Below are positions 1 through 8,133 of a stretch of DNA of 64,000 nucleotides, piece by piece. Position numbers and translations under genes: made by a program. Origin of the DNA: an uncultured Acetatifactor sp. (GTDB taxonomy: Bacteria > Bacillota > Clostridia > Lachnospirales > Lachnospiraceae); the NCBI GenBank assembly GCA_910577235.1, contig CAJTMX010000001.1, forward strand, positions 62,001 through 126,000. Direction: 5' to 3'. The notes under the pieces were generated by a model. It saw nothing but the letters and a program-made list of their open reading frames with translations, searched no databases and was not told the DNA's origin. How positions within the stretch are numbered: the stretch's first letter is position 1; every line of letters starts with the position of its first letter.

Positions 1-369
1 CTGTATGACCCGGAGGTTATGCAGGCCAGCATGGGTTCTTTTTTTCGGATTCCGGTGTGGCAGATTGAGCGCGGTGAAGAATGGGAGAGCTGCGTGGCGG
101 CGCTGCGGGCGAGGTATCCGGAGATACGGCTGGTGGGAACCACTTCCCACAGGGAGCGGCCTGTCTACGGGGAGCGGCTTACCGGGCCGGTGGTGATCAT
201 GCTGGGCAATGAAACCTTGGGGCTGAGCCACAGATATAAGGAGATGGCAGATGTGCTGTGCACCATTCCCATGGCGGAGACTTCCTCTGCCTCCTCTCTG
301 AATGTGGGCTGCGCGGCATCCGTTTTGCTCTACGAAGTTACAAGGCAGAGAGCGAATCATACAAACTAA
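1..369 (+). CDS. TrmH/SpoU-family RNA 2'-O-ribose methyltransferase (3' part)
   Basis: The gene is cut by the window start; the reading frame is open from base 1, and 122 codons plus the stop remain. The protein would transfer a methyl group from S-adenosylmethionine to a ribose 2'-OH in rRNA or tRNA. The visible part carries the SPOUT C-terminal signatures: MGSFFRIPV near the start, then VIMLGNETLGLS and IPM-x(6)-SSLNV, the loops that form the trefoil knot binding SAM. The last residues (VLLYEVTR) are the usual final helix. It lies 15 bases before a small unknown gene on the same strand. The exact RNA target cannot be told, because the N-terminal substrate-binding domain is outside the window. 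Confidence 0.9.
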   Translation: MYDPEVMQASMGSFFRIPVWQIERGEEWESCVAALRARYPEIRLVGTTSHRERPVYGERLTGPVVIMLGNETLGLSHRYKEMADVLCTIPMAETSSASSLNVGCAASVLLYEVTRQRANHTN

Positions 370-384
370 AAGGGGGACAAAAAG

Positions 385-609
385 ATGAGTGATATTGACA
401 GTGTAATGGATATGCTGGACTCCATGACGCAGGAGGAGATCAGCCGTATGAAAGTGGAAATATCGGAAAAGTTGGAAGCGGGCAGTGCAGAGCGGGCCTA
501 TCACCACGGAAGATGTGATGTGGGGAGTCCATTTGCCACAGGGAAACTCTACGACCTTAAAGAGGAGGAAAGTGTGGAGACTGCCCAGGAAAATGGGGAG
601 CGCGGGTGA
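385..609 (+). CDS. Small hypothetical protein, 74 aa
   Basis: I do not recognise a family. The frame starts with ATG after a clear AGGGGGAC ribosome binding site, 15 bases after the methyltransferase stop, so it is probably co-transcribed with it. The first 35 residues are predicted to be an acidic amphipathic helix (MDMLDSMTQEEISRMK). The middle holds a conserved-looking YHHGRCDVGSPFATG stretch with two His and one Cys, which could bind a metal, and the tail is Glu-rich. No signal peptide or membrane segment is seen. Function unknown. Confidence 0.6.
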   Translation: MSDIDSVMDMLDSMTQEEISRMKVEISEKLEAGSAERAYHHGRCDVGSPFATGKLYDLKEEESVETAQENGERG

Positions 610-711
610 AGTTCAGACATGGAGCAGGCAAATGCTCTTATGAAGAGATCGGGGACGGAGAGAAACATAAAATGAACGGCACATATGCAGGTCATGTCAC
701 GGAGGATCATA

Positions 712-1710
712 ATGCGATATGAACTGGCTCCCATGGAGGGTATCACAGGGTATATCTACCGCAACGCCTATATAAAATATTTCGGTGATTTGGACCGATA
801 TTACACGCCGTTCATCGCCAGCACGGGGCTGAACCACAAGGAATTGAACGATGTGTTGCCGGAGCATAATACGGAGTTTAAATTGGGACCGGAGTCAGAC
901 CGTCCCCGTCTGGTGCCGCAGATTTTGACCAACCGGGCGGAAGATTTTCTGGTCATAGCGGACAGGCTGGGGCAGATGGGGTACTCCCATGTGAATCTGA
1001 ATCTGGGCTGTCCCTCCGGCACGGTGGTGAGCCGGGGCAGAGGAGCGGGATTTCTGCAATATCCCCAACAGCTGGATGCCTTTCTGGCAGAGATTTTTCA
1101 AAAATGTTCTCTGGATATCTCCATAAAGACCCGCGTCGGTGTGTCGGATACGGCGCAGTGGGAGGAACTACTGCGGATTTATGCCCAATACCCGGTGGAG
1201 GAATTGATCGTCCACCCCCGGATACAGCGGGATTTTTACAAGTGCCCCATACGCTGGGAGGAAATGGAGACGGCGCTGGGGTATTGGGAGAGGACAGGCT
1301 GTGAGATCCCGCTGTGTTATAACGGGGAGATTCATAGCCTCGCGCAGTATCAGGCGCTGCGGCAGAGATTTCCCCGGATCGGCAGAGTCATGCTGGGGCG
1401 TGGCTTGCTGAAAGATCCGTATCTGGCAGGGCGGCTGCGGCAGTGGGAAGACGGGCAACAGGTCCCGGAGGTTACCGGAGACATAGTTTTTCCTGTACAG
1501 CGCCGGGAAACGCTGTGGGCTTTTCATCAGGAACTGTTGGAGGGATACAGAACTGTCATGTCGGGGGATCAAAATGCCCTGTTCAAGATGAAAGAACTGT
1601 GGACATATTTTGGAGAGTCCTTTCCCGAAAAGGACAAAGCCCTGAAAAAAATCCGCAAAGCCGGGGATATGGTCCAGTATGAGGGAGCAGTGCGGGAAGT
1701 CTTCAGTTGA
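712..1710 (+). CDS. tRNA-dihydrouridine synthase (Dus family)
   Basis: An FMN enzyme that reduces uridine to dihydrouridine in the D-loop of tRNA, using NADPH. The N-terminus (LAPMEGITG) is the Dus TIM-barrel start. The active-site loop NLNLGCPSG carries the catalytic Cys100, and KTRVG and YNGEI give the later FMN-phosphate strands. Its 332 aa match the family. I chose the ATG at 712 because GGAGG at 701-705 lies six bases upstream and the family begins right at this Met; a longer form from 685 would add nine unsupported residues. It is followed after 15 bases by a membrane-anchored protein gene. Confidence 0.9.
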   Translation: MRYELAPMEGITGYIYRNAYIKYFGDLDRYYTPFIASTGLNHKELNDVLPEHNTEFKLGPESDRPRLVPQILTNRAEDFLVIADRLGQMGYSHVNLNLGCPSGTVVSRGRGAGFLQYPQQLDAFLAEIFQKCSLDISIKTRVGVSDTAQWEELLRIYAQYPVEELIVHPRIQRDFYKCPIRWEEMETALGYWERTGCEIPLCYNGEIHSLAQYQALRQRFPRIGRVMLGRGLLKDPYLAGRLRQWEDGQQVPEVTGDIVFPVQRRETLWAFHQELLEGYRTVMSGDQNALFKMKELWTYFGESFPEKDKALKKIRKAGDMVQYEGAVREVFS

Positions 1711-1725
1711 GGGATAGGAGAAAAA

Positions 1726-2790
1726 ATGCCGGATAATAGAGAAAAAGCGAAGAAGAAACATCCCTGGTGGAGTTATCCCCTATGGGTGCTGGGAGTACTG
1801 GCGGTGCTGGTGGCATTGGTACTGCTGGGAGCCAGGCTGTATTTCCGAATCCCTGTGAGGGACTATTACAGGGCGTCGGAACATGGGTTTATTATTCCTG
1901 ACTGCAACAGAGGTTTTGTAGCCCAGGGGATCGCCTATGATGAACAGAGCGGGCGTTTTCTGGTAAACGGGTATCAGAAGGATAATATTGCGTCTCCCAT
2001 CTATATCATCGCCCCGGAGGCCGGAAAGCCTGACAAGACCATCCGTATGGCGCTGACAGACGGTTCGGATTACACGGGACACGCTGGGGGGATTGCGGTA
2101 TATGGCGATTATGTTTACGTGGCAGACGGCGGAGAACACAGACTGCTGGTTTTTTCCAGACAGAGCATTTATGACGCGGCGGACGGGGAGAGTGTGGCGG
2201 CTATAGGGACATTTGATACGGCGGTGTCGGATACGGATTACATCGGCCCGGCCTTTGTGACGGTGGACGAAAGCAGGCTGGTGACAGGAGAGTTTTATCG
2301 CAATCCCAATTACCAGACCCCGCAGAGCCATAAATTTACTACGTTAGCGGGGGATTATCAGCAGGCGCTGGCGGTGGAATACGAGCTGGACGAACAGGCG
2401 CGCTACGGCATAGTCCCCGTGCCGGTAAAAGCCTACACCCTGCCGGATCTGGCCCAGGGCATGTGCTTTGACGGAGGCAGAATCTACGTGTCCTCCTCCT
2501 GGGGGACGGCACAGTCCCACATCTATCAATATGACGAGTCTCTGCTGCAGCTGCAGGGGAAAGTAGCGTTGCTTGGTATGGAGTTGCCTCTGTATGCGCT
2601 GGACAGCGGGGCCTTGCTTGAGGATGGGGTGATCGCTCCCATGTCGGAGGAGATCGTGATCGTGGACGGCAAGCTGTATACCATGTGCGAGTCCGCCTCC
2701 GACAAATATATCTTCGGGAAGTTTACGTCCGCGAAATGGTGCTATGCCACGGATGTGGAGGAATTTTTTTCGGGGGAGCCAAAGCCTTGA
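1726..2790 (+). CDS. Membrane-anchored beta-propeller-like protein, 354 aa
   Basis: One N-terminal transmembrane helix (about residues 15-38, after a basic PDNREKAKKKH stretch) anchors an extracellular domain of about 310 residues. That domain has repeated short strands with motifs such as GIAYDEQSGRFLVNGY, GIAVYGDYVYVADGG and GMCFDGGRIYVSSSWG, which resemble blades of NHL/SMP-30 type six-bladed propellers. No catalytic residues can be assigned. GGATAGGAG upstream serves as ribosome binding site. It probably belongs to the same transcript as the dus gene. The role is unknown; sensing or binding at the cell surface is only an inference from the fold. Confidence 0.75.
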   Translation: MPDNREKAKKKHPWWSYPLWVLGVLAVLVALVLLGARLYFRIPVRDYYRASEHGFIIPDCNRGFVAQGIAYDEQSGRFLVNGYQKDNIASPIYIIAPEAGKPDKTIRMALTDGSDYTGHAGGIAVYGDYVYVADGGEHRLLVFSRQSIYDAADGESVAAIGTFDTAVSDTDYIGPAFVTVDESRLVTGEFYRNPNYQTPQSHKFTTLAGDYQQALAVEYELDEQARYGIVPVPVKAYTLPDLAQGMCFDGGRIYVSSSWGTAQSHIYQYDESLLQLQGKVALLGMELPLYALDSGALLEDGVIAPMSEEIVIVDGKLYTMCESASDKYIFGKFTSAKWCYATDVEEFFSGEPKP

Positions 2791-2805
2791 GACAGGAGGC
2801 TTTGA

Positions 2806-2949
2806 GAGGCAGCCGGAAAAAGCGGGGAGATAGAGAGCATAGATTCCGTTCCGGTGGTATCTCTGAAAGGGATCATCGTGATGAAACGGCAGCTTGGACG
2901 GGAAAAAGATCTTCGTGATATTAAACTGATTCAAGAGTATCTTCTGTAG
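2806..2949 (+). pseudogene. Remnant: C-terminal end of a nucleotidyltransferase-like protein
   Basis: The frame is open from 2806 to the TAG at 2947 but has no usable start and no upstream domain; a TGA lies just before it. Its last part reads VVSLKGIIVMKRQLGRE then KDLRDIKLIQEYL. That pattern (hydrophobic strand, Met-Lys, LGR-x-KD-x-x-DI) is typical of the C-terminus of nucleotidyltransferases of the AbiEii/MNT type found in toxin-antitoxin and defence loci. About 47 codons survive, so this is best read as a decayed gene. The call rests on motif likeness only. Confidence 0.5.
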
Positions 2950-2991
2950 TGCATATCATTGGCTTTGATATGACAAAAGAGAAAAAAAGAC

Positions 2992-3022
2992 TTGACGGCA
3001 GATAGTACTATATAGTACTATC
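2992..3022 (+). promoter_or_regulatory. Promoter with overlapping MarR operator
   Basis: A -35 TTGACG at 2992 is followed by an 18-base gap and TACTAT at 3016-3021. Bases 3001-3022 are a perfect 22-bp palindrome (half-site GATAGTACTAT) covering the spacer and -10. It lies 17 bases upstream of the marR start, as expected for an autorepressed MarR gene. Confidence 0.8.
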
Positions 3023-3038
3023 TGTTATAGGAGGATAT

Positions 3039-3500
3039 ATGATTGAGACGAGAGGCGGTTTTCTAATTTCACAGATCAAGCAGATTCAGGGGCGCATATT
3101 TGGACGGCTGCTTGTGGAGGCGGGTATCGAGGAGTTCAACGGCGCGCAGGGGCGTATACTGTATATTCTGTGGCAGGAGGACGATCTGCCCATTGTAGAC
3201 CTGGCAAAAAGGACTGGCCTTGCAAAGACTACGCTGACCGGTATGCTTGACCGTCTGGAGAGCCAGGGACATGTGATGCGGTGCTATGACGTGAAAGACC
3301 GGCGGCAGATACGCATCCGGCTTACCCCTCAGGCCCGGAAACTGGAGCAAAAGTATCAAGAGGTGTCGGACGATATGAGCCGCCTGTTTTACAGGGGATT
3401 TGCGGACGAGGAGATATTGGCTCTGGATAACGGCCTGGAGAGGATCTTGCGGAATCTGGAAACGGAAGAAGAAAGCGCTCGCAAAAGTTCCAAATACTGA
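3039..3500 (+). CDS. MarR family transcriptional regulator
   Basis: A winged-helix dimeric repressor of 153 aa, the usual MarR size. The HTH is in VDLAKRTGLAKTTLTGMLDRLESQGHV, here about residues 53-80, followed by the wing (CYDVKDRRQIRIRLT) with the typical D-x-R-DRR-like basic tip. TAGGAGGATAT just before the ATG gives a strong ribosome binding site. A perfect palindrome overlapping its promoter indicates autorepression. The next two genes code for small FMN-type proteins, so the regulon probably concerns redox or toxic-compound response, though the ligand cannot be read from sequence. Confidence 0.92.
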   Translation: MIETRGGFLISQIKQIQGRIFGRLLVEAGIEEFNGAQGRILYILWQEDDLPIVDLAKRTGLAKTTLTGMLDRLESQGHVMRCYDVKDRRQIRIRLTPQARKLEQKYQEVSDDMSRLFYRGFADEEILALDNGLERILRNLETEEESARKSSKY

Positions 3501-3593
3501 TCCATATTCTCCGGTCACGCTCCCGTATACGAATTCGGGGAGAGTGACAACTATCGTTTGTGTGTCCGTATAAGCGGACGGGAAGGAGTCAAT

Positions 3594-4052
3594 ATGACAT
3601 TAGAGGAAATCAATGGTCTGGTAGAGAGAGCCGAAACTGCGAGTCTCGGTTTTCTGGACGAGGAGGGTAATCCCAGCATCAGGAAAGTCTTTAGTACCTG
3701 GCACAAGGGACTGGGGGCACACTACATATCCACCAACACTTCCTCCATGCATGTGCAGGCATTATTGAAGAATGACAGGGCCTGTCTGTATTTTGTCGAT
3801 AGCAAGACCTTTGAGGCAGTGTGTCTCACCGGGAGGGCAATCGTACATTTTGGGCGGGAATACAAGGAACTGCTGTGGAACGAGGGAGATGAGCGCTATT
3901 ATCCGGGAGGCGTGGAAGATGAGGATTACTGCGTGCTGGAGTTTTTAGCGGACCATGGCCGCTATTACCGCTATGACGGTAAGGGCGATATCTCCGGGGA
4001 AGAGATACAGGCCAGCGGCAGAGATGCGGAGATGAAAAACTATGCGTCATAA
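3594..4052 (+). CDS. Pyridoxamine 5'-phosphate oxidase-like FMN-binding protein
   Basis: A 152-aa split-barrel protein. The N-terminal MTLEEINGLVERAETASLG helix followed by strands LGFLDEEGNPSIRKV, HYISTNTSSMHVQALL and ACLYFVDSKTFEAVCLTG matches small PNPOx-like proteins, which bind flavin or F420-like cofactors. The later LLWNEGDERYYPGG segment is common in the same group. I chose the ATG at 3594 because GGAAGGAG lies just upstream; the in-frame ATG at 3558 has no such site. It follows the marR gene by about 90 bases and may share its control. The substrate is unknown. Confidence 0.8.
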   Translation: MTLEEINGLVERAETASLGFLDEEGNPSIRKVFSTWHKGLGAHYISTNTSSMHVQALLKNDRACLYFVDSKTFEAVCLTGRAIVHFGREYKELLWNEGDERYYPGGVEDEDYCVLEFLADHGRYYRYDGKGDISGEEIQASGRDAEMKNYAS

Positions 4053-4070
4053 CAGGGCGTAAAGCCAGAT

Positions 4071-4087
4071 TAGCAACCTCGGTACCG
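4071..4087. repeat. 17-bp match to an arm of the palindrome at 34.4 kb
   Basis: TAGCAACCTCGGTACCG in this short intergenic region is identical to 34102-34118, the right arm of the perfect palindrome inside the fold-back element at 34292-34510. It could be a relic of the same repeat family, but a chance 17-mer match cannot be excluded in a window of this size. Confidence 0.4.
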
Positions 4088-4118
4088 ACAAAACATTGCC
4101 TTTTAAAGAGAAGTTTTT

Positions 4119-4592
4119 ATGGGGAGGAAATCAGTGAGAGCAAGAAAATCCGTGAGCAGCCAACACTCCATGTGCGTCCAGCCCACCTTTATCATCGGTA
4201 CATACGACGAGGACGGCAACGCCGATTTCGCACCCATAACCTGGCTGAGCGTGACCAGTGACGGCGACCGTTTTCTGCTGGTAGTCAGCATGTTCGGAAC
4301 CAAGAAGACCAAGATGAATGTTAAAAAGACCGGGCGTCTCTCCGCCAATCTGGTCAGCACCGACATGCTGCCTCTGGTGGATTATTTTGGCAGTGTTTCC
4401 GGCCATCAGGGCCTAAAGACCGTCACCTGCGGCGAATCCGATACTTTTTTCTGTGAAATAAAAAATGTGCAGATCAGCGAGGATATCGACATTACGGACG
4501 GGATTGACCTGACTTGCTTTGATCCGGTGGTCTATTCGGGACACTACCATTCTCTGGGTGATCATCTGGGGAAGATAGGGGATTATCTTTGA
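4119..4592 (+). CDS. Flavin reductase-like (DIM6/NTAB) FMN-binding protein
   Basis: A 157-aa protein with the flavin reductase split-barrel fold. The motifs CVQPTFIIGTYDEDGNADFAPITW and FLLVVSMFGTKKTKMNVKKTGRLSANLVS (read in pieces) are the standard FMN-phosphate-binding strands of this family, and LVDYFGSVSGHQGLK is the usual following loop. Such proteins reduce flavin with NAD(P)H or act as small flavoprotein oxidoreductases. GGGGAGG precedes the gene. It is the third gene after the MarR promoter and ends before a bidirectional terminator. Substrate and electron donor are unknown. Confidence 0.88.
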   Translation: MGRKSVRARKSVSSQHSMCVQPTFIIGTYDEDGNADFAPITWLSVTSDGDRFLLVVSMFGTKKTKMNVKKTGRLSANLVSTDMLPLVDYFGSVSGHQGLKTVTCGESDTFFCEIKNVQISEDIDITDGIDLTCFDPVVYSGHYHSLGDHLGKIGDYL

Positions 4593-4638
4593 CTGAGCGG
4601 CGCGGTTCCTGCGAACCGGCGGCTGATTGAGACAAAAT

Positions 4639-4677
4639 AATGCGGTATCTCCCGGAATATGGGGATACCGCATTTTT
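4639..4677. terminator. Bidirectional rho-independent terminator
   Basis: Arms AATGCGGTATC (4639-4649) and GATACCGCATT (4664-4674) pair perfectly, with a T-run to the right and an A-rich run to the left. It sits between the convergent flavin reductase and sufB genes and can serve both. Confidence 0.85.
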
Positions 4678-5595
4678 CTATTTCAAAAACCCGTTGACAA
4701 TCTGCGCTTCAGCCTCGGCCTCGGTCAGTCCCAGTGTCATCAGCTTGACAATCTGGTCTCCGGCGATCTTGCCGATGGCGGCCTCATGGATCAGTTCCGC
4801 GTCCAGATGGTTGGCAGTGATCTCCGGAATAGCGCTGATCCTGGCGTTGTCCATGATGATAGCGTCGCATTCAGAGTGCCCGGCGCAGCGGTTATTGCCG
4901 TTTATCTTTGCCAGAAATAGCTGGTGGGAATCGTCTTTTGCCACAGCCCGGGAGATCACATTGGCACTGGAGCCCTCGCCGTTTAAGTCCACGTCAAAAG
5001 AGGTCTCCGCGTATTGTTTCCCGTGGGTCATAAGTTTTTCAGTGACGATGATCTTGGCCCCTTTGGCCAGTGTGGCCCGGGTGGAACGTTTGGTGGAATC
5101 CACACCTCTTATCTGCACAGTCTCCAGCTCCATAAAGCTGTTCTCACCCAGAATGACCACGGTCTCGGGATTCATGATCCGCTCCCCGGCGCCATCCCCG
5201 GAACCATAGTGCTTTTCCACATATTTTACATGAGAGTTTTTTCCGATATAAAAAGTGTGTACACCGTCATGCCTGGACATCTGGTCGCCGCTGTTATGGA
5301 TGCCGCAGCCTGCCACGATGGTCACATCGCAGTCGTCCCCCACATGGAAATCGTTGTAGACCATCTCGGTCAATCCGCTCTGGCTGAGAACCACGGGGAT
5401 GTGTACGCTCTCTTTTTTGGTGCCGGGCTTGATTACGATATCAATGCCTGACTTATCTGTCTTGGTGACAATGTCTATATGTGCGGTGGTGTTTCGTGCC
5501 ACAGCCTCGCCGTTGGCCCGGATATTGTAGGCTCCGGCGGGCACCTCGTGCAGCCCGGCCACCTGTTCCAACAATTCTTTCTGTATTGCGTCCAT
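4678..5595 (-). CDS. sufB: SufB/SufD-family Fe-S cluster scaffold protein
   Basis: A 305-aa right-handed beta-helix scaffold protein on which Fe-S clusters are assembled in the cytosol. The C-terminal core is clear: GHSECDAIIMDNARISAIPEI (in two parts, with the cluster-linked Cys), then LDAELIHEAAIGKI and the final LGLTEAEAEAQIVNGF, as in SufB. It is shorter than E. coli SufB (about 495 aa) and lacks most of the N-terminal domain. The start at 5595 is set by GGAGG seven bases upstream. It follows sufC by 36 bases, forming a two-gene SufC-SufB operon with no sufD, sufS or sufU nearby. Confidence 0.9.
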   Translation of the reverse strand: MDAIQKELLEQVAGLHEVPAGAYNIRANGEAVARNTTAHIDIVTKTDKSGIDIVIKPGTKKESVHIPVVLSQSGLTEMVYNDFHVGDDCDVTIVAGCGIHNSGDQMSRHDGVHTFYIGKNSHVKYVEKHYGSGDGAGERIMNPETVVILGENSFMELETVQIRGVDSTKRSTRATLAKGAKIIVTEKLMTHGKQYAETSFDVDLNGEGSSANVISRAVAKDDSHQLFLAKINGNNRCAGHSECDAIIMDNARISAIPEITANHLDAELIHEAAIGKIAGDQIVKLMTLGLTEAEAEAQIVNGFLK

Positions 5596-5631
5596 GTAAT
5601 ATACCTCCAAAATATAGTTGGCCTTAAGAGG

Positions 5632-6366
5632 CTATTCCTGTACTTCCTGATAAAAGCGACAGCTTCCGGTATCCTGCAGCAGCTCCGGCAGAATATCTTC
5701 CTTGCGCCCCTGGGCCTTTACCCGCCCGTCCGCGATCACCACGATCTCATCCGCTATATTCAGGATACGCTCCTGATGGGAGATGATGATCAGAGAGCGG
5801 TGGTCGCCGGTATCCCGAAGTTCCTCAAAGACCTTGATCAGGTTGTTAAAACTCCACAGGTCAATGCCTGCTTCAGGTTCGTCAAACACGGACAGGGGTG
5901 TGTTACGGGCAATAACGGTGGCGATTTCAATACGCTTTAACTCTCCGCCGGATAAGCTGGCGTCCACGTCCCGGTTAATGTAGTCACGGGCACAGAGTCC
6001 CACCTTGGACAGATATTCGCATGCCCCGGCGGTGGAGAGGGCGTCTCCGGCGGCTAAGGTGATCAGATCCTTGACCTTGATGCCCTTAAAGCGCACAGGC
6101 TGTTGAAAGGCAAAGCTGATGCCGCATTTAGCCCGCTCGGTTACGGACAGGCGGGTAATATCCTTGCCGTTGAAAAGAATACGGCCCTCGGTGGGTTGCT
6201 CGATCCCCATGATAAGCTTTGCAAGCGTGGACTTGCCGCCGCCGTTGGGGCCTGTTATAACGATAAAGCGGTGATCGTCAATGGTGAGATTTAAGTTTTT
6301 GATTATCTCCCTCTGTGAGTCGGACGCATCCGGCACCTGATAGGAGAGATTCTCCAGTTGCAGCAT
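5632..6366 (-). CDS. sufC: SufC Fe-S assembly ATPase
   Basis: An ABC-type ATPase of 244 aa that drives the SufB scaffold. Walker A GPNGGGKST is at residues 39-47, the Q-loop region is AFQQPVRFKG, the signature LSGGELKRIEIA follows, and Walker B is LSVFDEPEAGID. The Phe-Gln-Gln Q-loop and the DEPEAGIDLW Walker B/D-loop are typical of SufC rather than transporters, and there is no membrane partner. AGGAGG lies just upstream of the ATG. It is the first gene of the minus-strand suf operon and has a promoter at 6452-6480. Confidence 0.95.
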   Translation of the reverse strand: MLQLENLSYQVPDASDSQREIIKNLNLTIDDHRFIVITGPNGGGKSTLAKLIMGIEQPTEGRILFNGKDITRLSVTERAKCGISFAFQQPVRFKGIKVKDLITLAAGDALSTAGACEYLSKVGLCARDYINRDVDASLSGGELKRIEIATVIARNTPLSVFDEPEAGIDLWSFNNLIKVFEELRDTGDHRSLIIISHQERILNIADEIVVIADGRVKAQGRKEDILPELLQDTGSCRFYQEVQE

Positions 6367-6451
6367 AAAAACCTCCTTAAGATATATGAAAATTCTGTGC
6401 GCTTTGGCGCATAATTTATTTCCGAAGAGTTAAACGCAGAGCGTTTTACCC

Positions 6452-6480
6452 ATTATAACATATTCTTTCAAAATTAACAA
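6452..6480 (-). promoter_or_regulatory. Promoter of the sufCB operon
   Basis: Read on the minus strand, TTGTTA (6480-6475) and TATAAT (6457-6452) are 17 bases apart, about 85 bases ahead of sufC. No IscR- or SufR-like palindrome was seen here. Confidence 0.6.
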
Positions 6481-6596
6481 AAAAAAAGACGGAAATAACC
6501 TATCTTTTTTAAGGGAAATGTGTTATAACATTGATGTTATTGATGGTTTACCGTAACCTATACGGAAAATACAGATTTGATTTCAGGAGGGAGAAA

Positions 6597-8066
6597 ATGA
6601 AACTGTCAGAAAAAGCTTATATTAACCGCGCGGCCATCATGTGCCATACGATCATCGATGTAGTGCTTACTCTGGCCTATATGGTGGAACTGTTAAAGGG
6701 CGCCAGAACGGTGGGTTACATATGTATATTCCTTTCGATATGCCTTGTACCCATTCTTGTGGAGTGGATATTGTATAAAAAAGATCCTGACAGCGGACTG
6801 ATCATGCATGTCATTGCCGTATGTTATGGTATACTGTATGCGTTCGCTATTTTCACAGCTAACAGTATCACCAATTTTGTATACGCAATTCCAATGTTTG
6901 TCGTGTTGCTGCTGTACTCCAATGTCCGGTATTCCGCTCTGTTTTGCGGGAGTCTTGGTCTGCTCAATATATTTGATATCGTATATAAGGCAGTGACAGT
7001 TGGATACGCGCGCGAACAGATCGCGGATGTGGAGATCCGGGTAGCCAGCATCACCCTGATAGCTGTGTTCTGTGTTATCACAACATCCTGCTTGAATAAA
7101 TTAAACAAGAATAAGCTGTCCAATCTGAATGCGGAGAAAGACAGATCCACCCAGATGCTGAATGATACTTTGCAGCTGGCAGAGCAGATCAGCCAGGGAA
7201 TCGAGCAGGTGACTAAAAAGATGGAACAGCTGGACCAGTCTGTGATCCATATTCAGAGTTCCATGAAAGAAGTGACTCAGGGCAGTACGGAGACTGCGGA
7301 TTCCGTGCAGCAGCAGATGGTGCGCACCGAGGAAATCCAGAATTATATTGCTTTAGTCAAGGAAAATGCGGAAAGTATAGATCGCGGTGTGGATGATACG
7401 ACGGAAATGATCCAGACGGGACAGAAAAATATTGATGCCATGTCATTGCAGGTACAGAAGTCCATCGAGGCCAATGACACCGTGATCAGCCGAATGGAAG
7501 ATCTCAGTGCCCAGACCGAGAAAATGAACTCTATTATAGAGATGATCACCGGCATTACCAACCAGACCAGCCTGTTGTCTCTAAATGCCAGCATTGAGGC
7601 GGCCAGAGCCGGAGACGCGGGCCGGGGCTTTGCGGTGGTGGCGGGGGAGATATCCACTCTGGCCAATCAGACCAAGTCGGCTACCGTGAACATTACCGAG
7701 TTGATCCAGAATATCAACGCGGAGCTGAAAGAAGTATCCGCTGCCGTTGACATGGTGACGGACAGCAACAGGTCCCATGCGGTGACCGCCAAAGAGGTAT
7801 TGGAGAGTTTTGAGAAGATAGCCGGGATGACAGAAGGCATAGGGCAACAGACCAGCGCCATGAGAACCACGGTGACAGATCTGGAAACGGCCAATGCCGG
7901 TATCGTGGAGAGCATTCAGACGATCTCGGCCATTACGGAGGAGGTTTCGGCACATTCCAGCGAGACCTATGACGCCTGCGAGATGAACAGCAGCATGGTA
8001 TCCGAGGTGACGGGTATTGTGGAAAATCTCAATGAAGAAACGAAAAAAATTAAAAAAAGCTATTGA
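6597..8066 (+). CDS. Methyl-accepting chemotaxis protein with six-helix membrane sensor
   Basis: A 489-aa chemoreceptor. The first 180 residues form about six transmembrane helices with only short loops and no extracytoplasmic sensor domain; no HAMP domain follows. The cytoplasmic part is a long coiled coil with methylation-helix features and the conserved hairpin tip, here IIEMITGITNQTSLLSLNASIEAARAGDAGRGFAVVAGEI (read in pieces), which contacts CheA and CheW. I chose the ATG at 6597 for its AGGAGGG site; an earlier in-frame ATG at 6531 lacks one. No other chemotaxis genes are nearby, so it must signal to a kinase encoded elsewhere. The signal sensed is unknown. Confidence 0.93.
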   Translation: MKLSEKAYINRAAIMCHTIIDVVLTLAYMVELLKGARTVGYICIFLSICLVPILVEWILYKKDPDSGLIMHVIAVCYGILYAFAIFTANSITNFVYAIPMFVVLLLYSNVRYSALFCGSLGLLNIFDIVYKAVTVGYAREQIADVEIRVASITLIAVFCVITTSCLNKLNKNKLSNLNAEKDRSTQMLNDTLQLAEQISQGIEQVTKKMEQLDQSVIHIQSSMKEVTQGSTETADSVQQQMVRTEEIQNYIALVKENAESIDRGVDDTTEMIQTGQKNIDAMSLQVQKSIEANDTVISRMEDLSAQTEKMNSIIEMITGITNQTSLLSLNASIEAARAGDAGRGFAVVAGEISTLANQTKSATVNITELIQNINAELKEVSAAVDMVTDSNRSHAVTAKEVLESFEKIAGMTEGIGQQTSAMRTTVTDLETANAGIVESIQTISAITEEVSAHSSETYDACEMNSSMVSEVTGIVENLNEETKKIKKSY

Positions 8067-8091
8067 CATTTGAATCGGAACTTAGTAAAAT
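8063..8091 (+). promoter_or_regulatory. Promoter of tRNA-Arg
   Basis: TTGACA (8063-8068), a 17-base spacer and TAAAAT (8086-8091) lie about 43 bases before the tRNA. The -35 overlaps the stop codon of the chemoreceptor gene. Confidence 0.85.
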
Positions 8092-8133
8092 ATCTAGTGT
8101 TGCAGGTAAGCTTATAGCGGCCCTGCGATACAT

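Noticed and set aside
6367..6596. c-di-GMP riboswitch ahead of the chemoreceptor
   Set aside because: The conserved aptamer sequence is missing; only a small GTGCGC hairpin and the sufC promoter are seen.
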